Positions 21,690-33,429 of a stretch of DNA of 64,000 bases are shown in pieces. This DNA comes from Gnetum montanum. Lineage: Eukaryota; Streptophyta; Gnetopsida; Gnetales; Gnetaceae. The DNA lies in contig MNCI01003864.1 in assembly GCA_015680685.1 (NCBI GenBank), forward strand, positions 30,687-94,686. The letters run 5' to 3'. Numbering within the stretch: the first letter of the stretch is position 1; each line of letters starts with the position of its first letter. Below the pieces are notes generated by a model. It saw only the letters and a list, made by a program, of their open reading frames with translations, was not told the origin of the DNA and searched no databases. Made by a program: the position numbers and the translations under genes.

Positions 21690-22800
21690 ATGGCCAGCTC
21701 CCCCACAACTAAGTTGGAAAGGGAAAATCTGAAAGATAGAATGTGCTTGGTCATTGGTTAAGGTGTTCTTTCCATTGGTTATCCTTGACCCTAGGAAGGA
21801 TTTGACTTATTGCATGTTGACTAGCAATCACTTATCTAGGCTAGAAGGATGGTAAATCATCATGGCCCCAAATGGAAAAGTTGCATGAATGATATAAGGT
21901 CCCTTCCATAACATTTGGAATTTTGTGTGTTAAGGCATGCACATGTGATTCCAGTAGAGAACTTTATTTCCCAATTGCAATTTAACTATACTCATCTTTA
22001 AGTCATGACGTTGTTTGGTGTGTGCCTTTTGCACTTCATTCAAGGACAAGGCTACTAATCAATTTTCATCTCGTGTGTTTAAGCTCATTAATATTTTTCT
22101 TTGGGCTAGACTCAAATCGAGGTTAAGTTTAAAAGTCACTGAAAGTGTACAAAGCTTTGCTTTGATAGGAAGAAGTAGAAGTTTCCCATACACTAACTCA
22201 TAAGGGGAATAACTAATAAGAAGTTTTCATGTTGATCAATAAGCCCAAAGAGCATCATTGAGTTTTGTGTTCTAGTCTTTCCTATATTTACTAACTCTAC
22301 AAGTTATTTCCTGATTGGTGACCTCTACTTAACCATTAGCTTGGGGATGATATGGAGTTGTGAGTTTTTGTTCTATCCCAAGCATTGCATAAGTTTCCAA
22401 AAATTTGCACTTGTAAAATATGTTCTATTTCAGAAATTAGTGCCCTTGGCATACCAAACCTATTTACCAAATTTTGTTGTATAAACTAGGCTGCTGTAGA
22501 GGATGAACAATTGGTGATGGTGACAACTTTAGCCCACTTAGTGTAGTAGTCAACTATGATGATGTTATACACCTTTTCATTGAATATGAGGTTGATGGGT
22601 CCAATGAAATTAATTCCCTAAAGATCAAAAGACTCTGATGGTTAAATCTACTATTGGGGCTCTTCCATCCATGTAGTCATCCCTCCATCTCCTTAGCATC
22701 TGTCACACAAATAGAAGAACTAATTATCATCCCTTAAGATCGCTAGTCAATAATATTTTGCCATGAGGATCTTAATGACCATCCTCCTTCTAGCATAGTG
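21690..22800 (-). pseudogene. Integrase domain, broken (element 3)
   Basis: Integrase inserts the cDNA copy into the host genome. Recognisable pieces in order are a zinc-binding remnant (CDRC near 22700); the catalytic core with GIDFIGPINLI (first catalytic Asp, about 22620), VDYYTKWAKVVTI, STAAxFI and LVNRFGMPRALIS; then NGQVEVTNQEI, carrying the expected catalytic Glu, and SPYELVYGK near 22220-22190. The second catalytic Asp position, usually in an SDxG motif, reads as SEI here and appears lost. Pieces fall in different frames. The end of the frame (about 21690) meets the purine-rich GTTGTGGGGGAGC segment shared with elements 2 and 4. Confidence 0.7.
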
Positions 22801-22957
22801 ACCCTTACAAGGGCCCTCATGAGCATCCTACTCAAAGTTTATTAGCATTAGGTACATACCATTGTACTAAACCATCAACACAACTATTGTAGAGGTTGCC
22901 CTTGATTTCTATGTAGTGTTTGGCTTAGTGAAGAAACTATTATTTCTTGCTATTGTT

Positions 22958-23371
22958 TCATTCTTGTGGTAACTCTTGAGTGAGTAGGTAGGAGAGGATG
23001 TGTTCATAGTAGTTGAAATCTTCAAGATTTTGAACTTCAATAGCTCCAGCAAAGAGGAGTTCATTTGGAAGTTGATTAGATAACAACCCTTCATCCTCTT
23101 TGTTATTCCATCGTAATTGAGACAAGTGATTAGCGATCACATTCTCAGTCCCTTTTTTGTCCATCATAGTGAGGTCAAACTTTTGAAGAATCACCAACCA
23201 CCGTATCACACGAGGGCTTACCATTGGTTTGTTCATGAGGAATTCGATGGCACTATGGTTTGTGTGCACAAAAACTTGATATCCAAGCACATAGTGCCTA
23301 AATTTTTCTAAGGCATATACCACTGACATAAACTCCTTTTTAGTGATGGTGTAGTTCAATTGTGCACCCAC
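22958..23371 (-). pseudogene. RNase H domain (element 3)
   Basis: An open segment of 137 residues. It starts within the RNase H fold (QLNYTITKKEFMSVVYALEK), followed by FRHYVLGYQVFVHTNHSAIE, VIRWLVILQKFDLTM and DKKGTENVIANHLSQL. The usual TDH of this family reads TNH, so one catalytic acid is missing. The segment upstream (23372-23533) is broken by stops. Confidence 0.75.
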
Positions 23372-23533
23372 AATGCTTTAGCTTGCATATTGGATGTAAT
23401 AGGGATGTTTCTGATTGTCCAATTACATAAGCATGGACCCTAATGCATAATTGGATCCATCAATCATAATGTGGAATGGCCTAGACCAATCAAGTGCACG
23501 TAGAATTGCAGTTTTCACAAGCTTTTATTTTAA

Positions 23534-24400
23534 CTACTGGAATGCATTGTCACATTCCTTGATCCAAGTGAAAGATGCATCCTTCTTTGTTAGCTTTACC
23601 AATGGTTTGATGATTTTCAAGAAGTTCTCAATGAAGCATCTATAATAACCAGTGTAGCCAAGGAATGACTTTATATTTTTTATTATTTCTAGTTGCCTAG
23701 TGATTCCTTGGATGACTTGTACTTTTTTTGGGTTCACTTCAATTCCTTTGCTAGAAATTTTGTGCCCCAAGATAATGCCTTCTTAGATCATTAAGTGGTT
23801 CTTTTACTAGTTGAGCTTCAAGTTGATCTCCACATACCTCTAAAGCATCTACTCAAGATGGTCCAAAGCTTGCTCAAATGTAGCCCCATATGTGGAGAAG
23901 TCATCCATGAAGGCTTCTACCTTACTACCAATTTGTTGTTGAAAGATGCTAAGGACCAACTATTGGAATGTAGCAGGACCATTACAAAACTAAATGGCAT
24001 CTTTCTATATGCAAAAGTTTCCTAGGAACTTGTGAATGTAGTTTTGGCCTAGTCCTCTAGTGCTATATGAATTTAGTTATAACCACTATAACCATCTAGG
24101 AAGCTATAATAATAATGCCCTACTATGATGTCCAACACTTGGTCAACAAAGGGTCCTGAAAAGATATCCTTGTAAGTTGTCATGTTCAATAGCCAAAAGT
24201 TTATGCAAACTCTCCATTTTCCTCCTTTCTTTGAAATAAAAATGAGTGGGGTAACCCATTCACTATCTGCAATTGGATAGATGAATCTAGCCTTGAGTAG
24301 TTGTTTAATCTCCTCTTTGACAACGTACTTGAGTTTGGGGTTCAATCGTCATTGTGGTTTCCTCTTTGGCTTGATGGAGGAGTCTGTATAAATACGATGC
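23534..24400 (-). pseudogene. Reverse transcriptase domain, broken (element 3)
   Basis: Segment 24345-24073 carries the fingers and palm start: WVTPLIFISKKGGKWRVCI, then HYYYSFLDGYSGYN. Near 23925-23880 the minus strand reads AFMDDFSTYGATFEQAL, the catalytic FMDD box typical of Athila. Then GIILGHKISSKGIEV and FLGYTGYYRCFIENF (23770-23534) form the connection region. At least two frame changes and several stops separate these parts. RT would copy the element RNA into cDNA; this copy cannot do so. Confidence 0.8.
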
Positions 24401-24899
24401 TAGCATATCCATGGATCTATTCTTGTAAGCTCATGATATGACCAAGAGAAGGTTGTTGACCATTTTTTCACCACCTTCAACAATTTTTGTTTTTGTACAG
24501 TAGCAAGTTTAACATTGATGATCACCAACATGTCATTATCAAGAAAAGCATATTCCATGCATGCTGGTAAAGCCTTTAGTTCAAGGGGATCCTACTTGAA
24601 GCTATTAAGGATCTATAACTCTTCCCAATCTATTTTTCTCTAGGCATTGAAGAGTTGGTAATGGAGTTGCTTTATTTTATCTATGCTTTCAACATAGGTG
24701 CTAGTAAGACTCTCAACTGGTTACGCACATGGTTAATTCCATTTGATCATCTATTATGAGCCACTAGGTACCTTCTTATTTTGTGGCTACTACATACAGG
24801 CACCTTTGAATCACTTCTATTTCAGCACACTAATTGCATCATTGGAGTAATGTGTCTTTCATGTTCCACAATTTCTACATGCAATGGCACCTTGTATCA

Positions 24900-25265
24900 C
24901 TATATGTGATGCATGGAACTCTCTTTTTCTTAACTTTACCAAATTCATTTTCCTTGGACCACCCATCCTAGCATCTATTGTGCTTAGCCATGTCCTTCCC
25001 ATGATTATAGGGAAGTCCCCCCTTGCAATTCTCCACATGGATCATAAAGAAATAAGCAAGATAGGACCATCCACAGATGATGGTCAAAGTGTCCTCCATT
25101 AGTCGTAAAGGGATAGTGATGGACTGATCAACTAGCTCCAATTTGATGTTGCTCTTTTTTAAAAATGGCAGGTTCCAAGCCTTGTACATTTCTTGGAAAA
25201 TCAAGTTGACTCTGGAATCTAAATCTAAGCGAGCCTTGCATGGTTCGTTTCTTGCGATATGTAAG
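24900..25265 (-). pseudogene. Aspartic protease domain, broken (element 3)
   Basis: Related to 9814-9338. The active-site region reads LDLDSRVNLIFQEMYKAWNL, so the glycine of the DLG triplet is replaced by Asp. GWSYLAYFFMIHVEN follows. The end contains PYNHGKDMAKHNRC, where element 2 has PIIMGRAWLSMIDA, which indicates a frame change. Confidence 0.7.
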
Positions 25266-25989
25266 TAAATGAGGGGACTCCTAGAATTAGATCATTTTCT
25301 AGGAAGAAGGCCAACCTAGATCCAATCTATGACTACATGGGTCAACATGATAGTGTGGATTTGGGGAGATGTTTGATATAAAGGCAACTTGGTAGAATGT
25401 TCAGAGGTAGGAGCACCAAGGTTGGTAGCCATAGGTGTTTGTGGGGGTTTCATGGGGCTTCTAGTTTTGAAGAATGGCCTCTTACAAGGCTTGGGTTCAA
25501 GACTACTTGGATGGATATCCAGCTATAGATTCACTACCCTTACAACATTTCTTTGCTATGGCTGTGCAAGAATTTTACCTTGCATTGATGGAGCAGGTGG
25601 CAAGGGTGTAGTTAGTTGTGGTGCAAAAGTTGATGGGTAATGAGAAGGATGAAAGAAAAAAGGAGACTTTCCTCTTAGAGAAGGTGCTATGTAGTGTTTT
25701 AAAGGGTAGTAATGGTAAGAGAAGGAAGCATGGCTATAGGAGTCATGCAAGAATACAAGTTGCTAGACATAAGATTGATAGGGATCAGGGTGACTATAAG
25801 AATATTGCTACCATGGTGGTGGCATCCCCCACGACTGTGGATGTTGCCATTGCTGATATTGCTCATAAGGTTGAGAAGGTGCTCCACTCGGATAGTAAAT
25901 TTATTAGTGAAATTGCTACTTGTAATTGCCTTGTGAATAAGGCAACCACTTGGGTGCTTGCCGCTTTGCCAATCTAGGATTTAATGCAT

Positions 25990-27951
25990 ACATCCTAGAA
26001 TTCTGCAGATGTGATACCACTAGGCAACACCTCTTAGGATATTTATATTGACACATTTCACATCCATCATCATCTATTTCAAAAATCGGCAACCTCCTCT
26101 ATTACTATAGCTTTACCCTTGTTCTTATAATATCCCTATTCTGCATCCTTTTTCTTCATTCTTTCTTAACCATTACTCCCTCAGTTTCTTTGCTTCCTTG
26201 TGATTTTCAGAGCTATTTAGAAATTCTCATCCAAAGAATTCTACATCTTGTCTATCTTAGTTGATATTTCAGTGATAGATTTTTGTATTAGCAAGGTTTT
26301 CCTCTACACCACTTCATCAAGTGGTGCCTCCATCCTCACTATCACAGAAACACACCTCCCTTTTGTAAATGAAGGGGTCCCTATTGTACTCTTTTGCACT
26401 CTTGCGCTTATTGAGTTCCCCTTCTTCTTTGGCCACCTAAGCTATCAACCTTTGGATCTGATGGGTCCATAGCTTAGAAAGTCTCCATTGAGCATAAACC
26501 CTAAGAGTTTTTCCTGTTTCGTTCCTGAGCCCATCTATGATATGATAGAGCTTGTCCCTTTGGAAGTATCCATGGCCTAGGCATCGATGCAAAAGTGAAT
26601 AGTACCAGCCCAAGGCTACATCCAAGGAATCATGATTGACTTGCTTCCATCCTTGGATCTATCTCCCGAAGTTGAACACTTTGGAGTATGTTTGGTACTT
26701 GTCGTTGAAAAACTCCAACATCGTACTCCATCGACAAATGGATTATAGTTCTAAGAATTGATACCAACTTTCAACTTCCTTGATGAGTATTCTTGGAAAC
26801 AGCTTTAGCTTCTACCATTCATTCTCTATATTCTGTAAGGCACAAGCATCATGAAAGGCTTAAAGATAATTCTAGGAATCTGAATTGTATTCTCTATCGA
26901 ACTTGGGAATATTATTCATATTCAACCTCTTAATTTGGCTATCTTTCAAGTGCCTTGTTGGAATTTTGATTGCCTTTGAAATGTTCAACATGTTTTGGGT
27001 AGCCAAAAATGGCTCATCATAGTCATAATGATCTCGATGGTCCTTGTCATGGTCATGATGTCTATGATGAGTTTGACTATGCCTTATTTCTCAATAATGT
27101 TCCTCCCTTTGTTGTTGTCCTTGCCCCTATTCTCGATCATCTTGGCAAGATCTACGTTCATCCCTATCCCACCTTTCATCTCCATCCTAATCACAGCTAT
27201 TCTTTCTTCTATCTCAGCCTCTACTCCTCTTGTTAAAGTTGGAGAAGGAAGATGATGAGGGTGAGGAAGAAGGAGAACCAACACCAAAATGATGCCTGCT
27301 AATTCCTCTCTATTCGTCTCTTCCTCGATCAACTTGCTTTTCTTTGTCCTTATGCTTATTGTTATCCTTAGCCTTGAATAAGTGACTACGGTTGTTATCT
27401 TTTGAGGCCCCTTGGTCTTGAGAACCATTCTTTCCCTCACCCAAGTTGTCCATAGTTAACTGCAACATTTGGTTAAGGGTCTCCTCATCCTAGAAATGAG
27501 GAGAGTTTGTGTATTAGGATTGGCTTGAAAGCAATCCTTGCCTTCCTTATGTTGTTGTAAGAATAACTAGGTTCGGACCCTCTTGCTCTTAGAGGCCTCA
27601 CATTGTGCTTCCATCTGTCGATCTTTCTTCTACTGGGCATCAATGGGATGATAATCCCAATAAGTATACTCCTAGACCTCATACTCTACGTTAAGTGCAA
27701 TGATCCCCAGCCCAATGAGATTGCTCATTAGCATAACAGGAACAGATTGATCAAGAGGCAACACAATTTTGCCTTCCATATCCCTCCATCGCAACTACTT
27801 GTCCTGATGCAGGATGAAAGTGAAATCCAGATTATAAGGATCCAAATGGGTGTAGATAACACGAAGTTGTTGGGGGCATTTTTAAAACCTCCTGTCTCTA
27901 ATTGAATCTGCCTATAAATGGTGGAGAATTGTCCCTCTGAGAGGAAGCCAT
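25990..27951 (-). pseudogene. Athila gag, broken (element 3)
   Basis: The ATG at 27951 (MASSQRDNSPPF) is the likely start. The N-terminal domain reads VIYTHLDPYNLDFTFI and GKIVLPLDQS in a second frame (about 27860-27760). It is followed by an Arg/Glu-rich hinge (27440-27080), the gag core (about 26950-26440, with RCLGHGYFQRDKLYHIIDGL at 26610-26550) and a zinc knuckle CEMCQYKYPKRC near 26063-26025, where the His position reads Tyr. Spacing is again CX2CX3(H/Y)X4C. A Tyr/Pro/Ser-rich tail follows near 25750-25560. Multiple frameshifts and stops. Confidence 0.75.
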
Positions 27952-28037
27952 GTTAGCTTTTGCTAAAAATAGTATGCTTGCTCTTATTTCCTTAATGTCA
28001 CAGTCTTTTCCTACTTAGCACACTTAGCTAAATTAAA

Positions 28038-28055
28038 TTCTTGGTAGTGGTGCCA
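28038..28055 (-). promoter_or_regulatory. Primer binding site, decayed tRNA-Asp type (element 3)
   Basis: The minus strand reads TGGCACCACTACCAAGAA adjacent to LTR D. It agrees with the tRNA-Asp complement at 11 of 18 positions; most differences are G-to-A. Confidence 0.55.
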
Positions 28056-28056
28056 A

Positions 28057-28851
28057 TGATGAACAACAAGTATACCCTGTATCCAACCATATGAATCACA
28101 AGTGTATGCTAGCAATCTGGTCAAATTCCATGGACATAGTTCCTAAGATTGCCTATAGACAAAGATTGTGAACCAAGGGGATATATGATTGTTGTCTTCC
28201 TAAGTCACACTTGTGTAAGCTTTCCGTATGGTTAAGTGAGTTAAAGCATATGATATTTATTTTTGTTTGTATTTTTATACATTTTTATCTTATGTGCTAG
28301 GTAGAAAGATGCATAATTGACAATTAACTATTTTAACTATTTAATGGTTCTAAAGGCTAATTATCCTAAGTATGCATCTCCACCTTTGGTACACATCATG
28401 AACTAGTACTAATGTTAGTGGGTTACCAAGTGGCGATTACTGGGTATACCAAATGGCCACTACTGGGATTACCAAGTGTTACATGTTATGTTCAAAGTGG
28501 TCGTACTTATGTTTCCATGATCAATTACTTTTGATTATTATAATGTAGAATGTAAAATGCATGCAAAGTAAGGCATTGATAGGAAAAATTAAGCTAATCT
28601 AAGTGCTACAATGAATGTTAGAAATCTAGTCTTTATTATCATTCACATCAAAGTGTTCAAGTAAATGATGCTCACATAAAGATCCGTACAATCTCTTAAT
28701 TCATACTGCAAGCAATCAAATGGAAAATATTCCAACTCTAGAAATAACAAACTGCAAAAGCAATGCTTCACTATGGACTTAGTGTGCCATAAATGTAGTG
28801 GGTATGCACATTTATATAAGCGTGACATAGCAAGTTCACTACACTTCATCA
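28057..28851 (-). repeat. LTR D (5' LTR of element 3)
   Basis: Begins TGATGAACAACAAG and ends ACTTCATCA. At about 795 bp it is some 90 bp shorter than LTRs B and E. The missing part is the palindromic word array between the TATA box (CTTATATAAATG, 28820-28809) and the LTR end. It is more diverged than the other copies. Confidence 0.65.
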
Positions 28852-30045
28852 AAGACTCTTACCACTAAGCTAATACCTCATTGTTAAGGTATGATGTCCT
28901 AGAATTAACCACAGCCAATGTCAGGCGAATTAAGATGGGCTAAAATAATGATTAAAAAAATCCATTTATAATGATCAAAATTCAATTAAACATGAAAAGA
29001 AAGATCTTCCAAATGTAGCTTATCATCGTATTTTTTAAGAAAGCACATGAAGGTCAAAGAATAGGCCCAACAATAAACACCTATCATCCAGACAACTCTC
29101 TTGACACTGCTAAAACAAGACCACCGCTGCTGCTTTTGACTCTGTAAAAGACCCGTTAATTAAAATTTCCTAAATGTTTTCCAGGGTTGAGAAAAGACGA
29201 TACTAATGATAAAAACCTTCTTTACCGTATCATATTTCTTCAGAGTTTTGAAAACTTCCCATTTCCTCCACTCATAAGGCCATTCTGATTCAACAACAGC
29301 TCATAAAATTGTTCCTACTTAATAGATTGATTCATTCGGTCTTAGAAACTAAGCTGGTACATCTGGTCAAGTTCATACATGATCGCAAGAGATGTATTGT
29401 CGTAAGTTATTTACAGGGCACTGAAGAATTCTTTGCATGTTTATATAAATTTTGCCGCATATTACAAGATTCTCTTAATGACAACTGAACCATCAATCCA
29501 CCTATTGTTATTTTACCCATGTTCCGGAGCGCAGTTCGATATAAAAACATAAGTGAATTTATTAATATTATAGTGTTCGAAACCCCATTCCATTAGCAAC
29601 TTCTTATAAACCTAGGCATATTTTCTTGTTTTCTTGTATACAGCAGATATTTCCATTTGAACAAGAGTCTTGAGTTTGTTGAAGCAACCGAAAAAAACTC
29701 ACAATCGAACAGCAAAAACATGCTAGTTCAAAGTCAATTTCATTTTTTTCCCAAATTAAAGATGATTGTAAAATGCAACATGTCAAGAGTCTTCTATTCT
29801 TCAAATGTATCCGTATCCGTTGCCTGATCCCTTTGTTATGCTGTAGGAACTCTTCTTCTAATTAAGAAATAGGACTTGTATCCAAAAAATATCCGAACTG
29901 TCCAAAAAATCACCGAACTGTCCAAAATAATCTACAAGCTATGAATTGTGATGGAACCACATACAAGAGTCAAATTATGCTGTTTAAATCAAGCACTGAA
30001 CAGTCGAAATCCAGTACAACACAATTGTATAAAAAAAGAAATCTC
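28852..30045. other. 3' flank of the actin pseudogene, no other gene recognised
   Basis: Contains a short tandem repeat of about 21 bp at 29882-29932 (word ATCCGAACTGTCCAAAAA, just over two copies) in what would be the actin 3' UTR. At 28853-28890 there is a phrase ending CTAAGCTAATACC that recurs in similar form near 58735. No protein domain was seen. Confidence 0.4.
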
Positions 30046-32634
30046 TCAAAAACATTTTCTATGAACAATGGAGGGTCCAGAATCATCATATTCATATCTT
30101 GAAATTGCCATCTGCAATAGAGAAAGACGATTATGATAACGAATTTTGAGCAAGAAATATAATAATGAGTTTGTCAGGCAACAAATTAGCATTGAAAATG
30201 CAGCAGTGTCATTTAGCCATGGCAAACATTAAAAAAAATTGCATGAATGTTCTACCAAGTTTGTAAAATAGTAAAGAAAAACAAAACACAACAAATGACA
30301 ATGAATAACAACCTGTTAAAAAGTGGAGATCCACCAATGAAGCCGCTATACTTCCTCTGAGGAGGAGCGATGACCTTAACTTTCATGCTTTTAGGGACAA
30401 GTGCAGTTAGTTCCTTATTCATTCGCTCTGCAATTCCTGGGAACATAGTAGATCCTCCACTGAGAACAACATTCCGATACAAGTCTCTTCTGACATCCAC
30501 ATCACAGTTCATGATGGACTCGTGGATAATCTAATGAATGCCTTGTACCTCCATGCCTCTGATGGTTGAAATAGGATCTCTGAGCACCTAAATCTTTCAG
30601 CACCAACTGTGATTTTTTGTCCATCTGGGAGTTCCTATTCCTCTTCCACTGAGGATGAAGAATATGAAGATTCAAGCTCCTCGTCATAATTCAAAACAAC
30701 ATATGCCATGGTTTCTTTGATGTTTTTCACTATTTCAGGCTCTGCACTTGTAGTGAATGAGTGACCCCTCTCCCTTCAGAATTGTCATCAAGTAATTTGT
30801 GATGTCTCTTCCTGCAAGATCCAGCCTCTTAATTGCATGAGGCAGGGCACAGCCTTCATAGACTGGCACAGCGTGGCTCACCCCATCTCCAGAATCTAAC
30901 ACAATTCCTGTGAACAAGATTATATAGATATAATNNNNNNNNNNNNNNNNNNNNNNNNNNNNNNNNNNNNNNNNNNNNNNNNNCAAAGGTTAAATGTTGT
31001 ACATAAACAAAAAAACTGCAATAAAATATTTTTAAATCATCTAGAATTGCAACTGAAATGGAAAAATAGCATTTTTATCTCAATAATGAAAAAAATAAAC
31101 CTAATAGCTTCAGCAAATAATAATAATAATCTGCACAATTAGTGTTATCTGACACTTGATAGATTATGAAGAACAAATTCACTTGATGGCTGATTTTTTT
31201 TAAAATTCTTTCTGGCTAGGTTCTTAGTATTAAATAAAATGTTGATCCAGACAGCAGTCAGGGACCCACTTGCAGCAATTTGAACAGCTATGAAATAAAA
31301 GGTTGTCTAATGTTTTTCTGGAATATATTTTATGTGATATATGGACACTTGGGTATCTTTTTTTTAATGTCACAGTAGACATCTTTAACATTATCTCTTA
31401 CCCACAATAGTAATAATAATAATCTGCTACAGTTTCATATTCCTGTTTGTACAGTGTTGTCAACTGTGTCACATATTTGGAACCTTACTGAAGTAACTGT
31501 AAATCCTTACAAAATAAACTTGGCTTTGACTATATAAGGATAGTTGCTAAGAGAAAAGGTCATTTTGTACCAATAACAGCATATAAATGACTAAACTTCA
31601 TCTGGTTTCATTAAAGGGAAACCAAAGAAGGGGAAAGAAAACAAACCTGTTGTTCTTCCTGTGGCATAAAGAGAAAGCACAGCCTATACAGAAACAAACA
31701 TGGAAGGAAAATTAAACTGCTCAAACATGATCTGGGTGAGCTTCTCACGATTTTCTTTAGGATTAAGAGGTGGATCTGTGAGAAGAACAGGATGTTCCTC
31801 TGGTGCAGCACGTAACTTATTATAGAACGTGTGATACCAAATCTTCTCCATGTCATTCCAGTCTTTTATAATTCCACGGTCAGAATGCCTCAATGGGCTT
31901 GTGCTTCATCTCCCACGTAAACATCTTTGTCCATGCCTATCGTTACTCCTGTGTGTCTGGGCTTCTCCACTATACTTGGAAACACTGCTCTTAAAATGTC
32001 ATATTCAAATTTTTCCAAAGACAGAATGAATTAGGCCAGTTATTTGCAATAAAATAATATTCAAGAATTTTAGTGGCTATTATTGTATGATAAAACCATT
32101 AACAAACATATAATCTTGGTCCTTCCACACAGTAACAGCTTTTTATCAGGAATTTGTGGTACATATCTTCACTTTTAACTATTTTCCAGCATGTATGTGA
32201 AACTGTGTGTGCACGATGCTACAATGTTATGGGTACCATGTGAAAACCTTGATGTATATTAATTTTTCAGAATAATTGTCAAACAGTGTAAATACATGGG
32301 AACGTAAACGGAATTTAAAATGTCTGCCACAACATATTAGGTTCAAACAACATTTCAAACATATTAGCATGTATGAAAGCTAAAACAATAGCTGCAACCC
32401 ACAACTACAATTGTCAATTTCAGTGCATGAAATGTTGTCTCAACACAAATTAAATGCTGCCCTACTGCTTTTCATCAATTTAGAGTTCATTTATAGTTTT
32501 GTCCGATGAAAACATCACAATGCATGTATCAGAATTTGCATTGATGGCAAACTGAAATCTAAGAGTGGGTAGCAGATGCCTTAACAACACCGGACCCATT
32601 GTCACACAATCCGAGTATCTTCTTCGTCGGCCAT
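30046..32634 (-). pseudogene. Actin pseudogene, introns retained
   Basis: Actin is the monomer of cytoskeletal microfilaments. Four coding exons can be read on the minus strand. Exon 1 starts at an ATG at 32634 (MADEED). Exon 2 is at about 31997-31647 ([42 protein letters not shown]). Exon 3 is at 30907 to about 30316 ([23 protein letters not shown]). Exon 4 is 30111-30046 (EYDDSGPSIVHRKCF, then TGA). The exon 2/3 junction splits the Gly codon after GRTT exactly as in plant actins, so this is not a processed copy. It is disabled by a 2-bp deletion in exon 1; a stop and a deletion with frame loss near 31890 plus a CAG-to-TAG stop in exon 2; and a 1-bp insertion, a stop and a 1-bp deletion in exon 3. 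The end of exon 3 has lost the usual ASLSTFQQ region. Without a reference read I cannot exclude sequence errors for single indels, but the number argues for a true pseudogene. Confidence 0.85.
30935..30983. other. Assembly gap of 49 N within an actin intron
   Basis: A run of N between exon 2 and exon 3 of the actin locus. Flanking sequence is intronic, so no exon is expected inside it. Confidence 0.95.
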
Positions 32635-33409
32635 GATGTATGCCGACCTAGCTGAATCCTGAGGTACAGCATAGGTTTCCGTTAAGTCAAATTAATCAAA
32701 TAATTAAATCAGTCACATTAAGCTCCAAACGGCAGTTTGCCAACTAATTGAAATATATCTAACATCCAATGCAAAGTAATAAAAACAAATCAAACAAAAA
32801 CGTTTATCTGTAACAGAAAATTCCGATTCTTTATGATTATATATGTATTGCGGGTTACTACTGATCGCTGGAAATTCACAAAATGCAGCAGACAGTTGAT
32901 GTGAATGTGCATGCTATAAAGAGGTTTAGGAAAATACTAACCAAACTTGTTGGAGCTATTCTTTTAATCGCATGCATTTGTCCCATATGAATATATAAAT
33001 CTTTAAACGTTTTCTGAAAACGAAATTTCTGACTGACCCATGAAATGATAAATCCAGGCTAGTATTGTCTGCTATAATCGAACTTCAAAAAATGCCCAGC
33101 ATTGCAAACTCGTGCAACCCATTTTGTGAATAAGACCTCCCTGTGAAGCTATAATGATAATGGCATCGAAATCTACAAGGAAAAAAATCTCGGTATCTCG
33201 CAGAGGGAAAAACCCACAATCGGACATTGATGAACAATTACATTTAAGAACCAAATTAATGCAGAGCGAAATTATGACCTCAAATTCAAGCCCAAGATTC
33301 AATCGCGATGTTCCGATGTTTGGTTCTTGCTTGCTGACAGAGATGATGACGATAGATTGCTTTCGTAGGCTGAATTAAGCTTCCGTTGCTGACACTTGGA
33401 AGCTTGATT

Positions 33410-33428
33410 TGCTGATGTTATATAGCAT
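33410..33428 (-). promoter_or_regulatory. Candidate TATA box of the actin locus
   Basis: The minus strand reads ATGCTATATAACATCAGC, about 780 bp upstream of the actin ATG. Plant actins usually have a 5' leader intron; a matching acceptor (TGTACCTCAG) precedes the ATG near 32660. The distance therefore fits a leader exon near 33390, but this is inference. Confidence 0.35.
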
Positions 33429-33429
33429 G

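Larger units (their letters stand above)
20300..28851 (-). mobile_element. Element 3: Athila element with full gag-pol order
   Basis: From 28851 downward on the minus strand: LTR D, PBS, gag, protease, RT, RNase H, integrase, then a spacer homologous to those in elements 2 and 4. It has a single RNase H domain and no chromodomain, as in Athila. The RT lacks the insert after the KKGG motif that many angiosperm Athila RTs have (family knowledge). No matching 3' LTR was found to the left. The element continues into, or is cut off by, the Tat-like block at 17.5-19.8 kb, so its left limit is approximate. Confidence 0.75.

Noticed and set aside
23117-23311. Plus-strand ORFs opposite RNase H and RT
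   Set aside because: Shadows of the minus-strand pol frames, with no independent features.
30252-30512. Intact actin C-terminal ORF
   Set aside because: The open frame looks good, but upstream in the same exon there are a stop and two frame changes, the exon end is abnormal, and the tail of the ORF reads into an intron.
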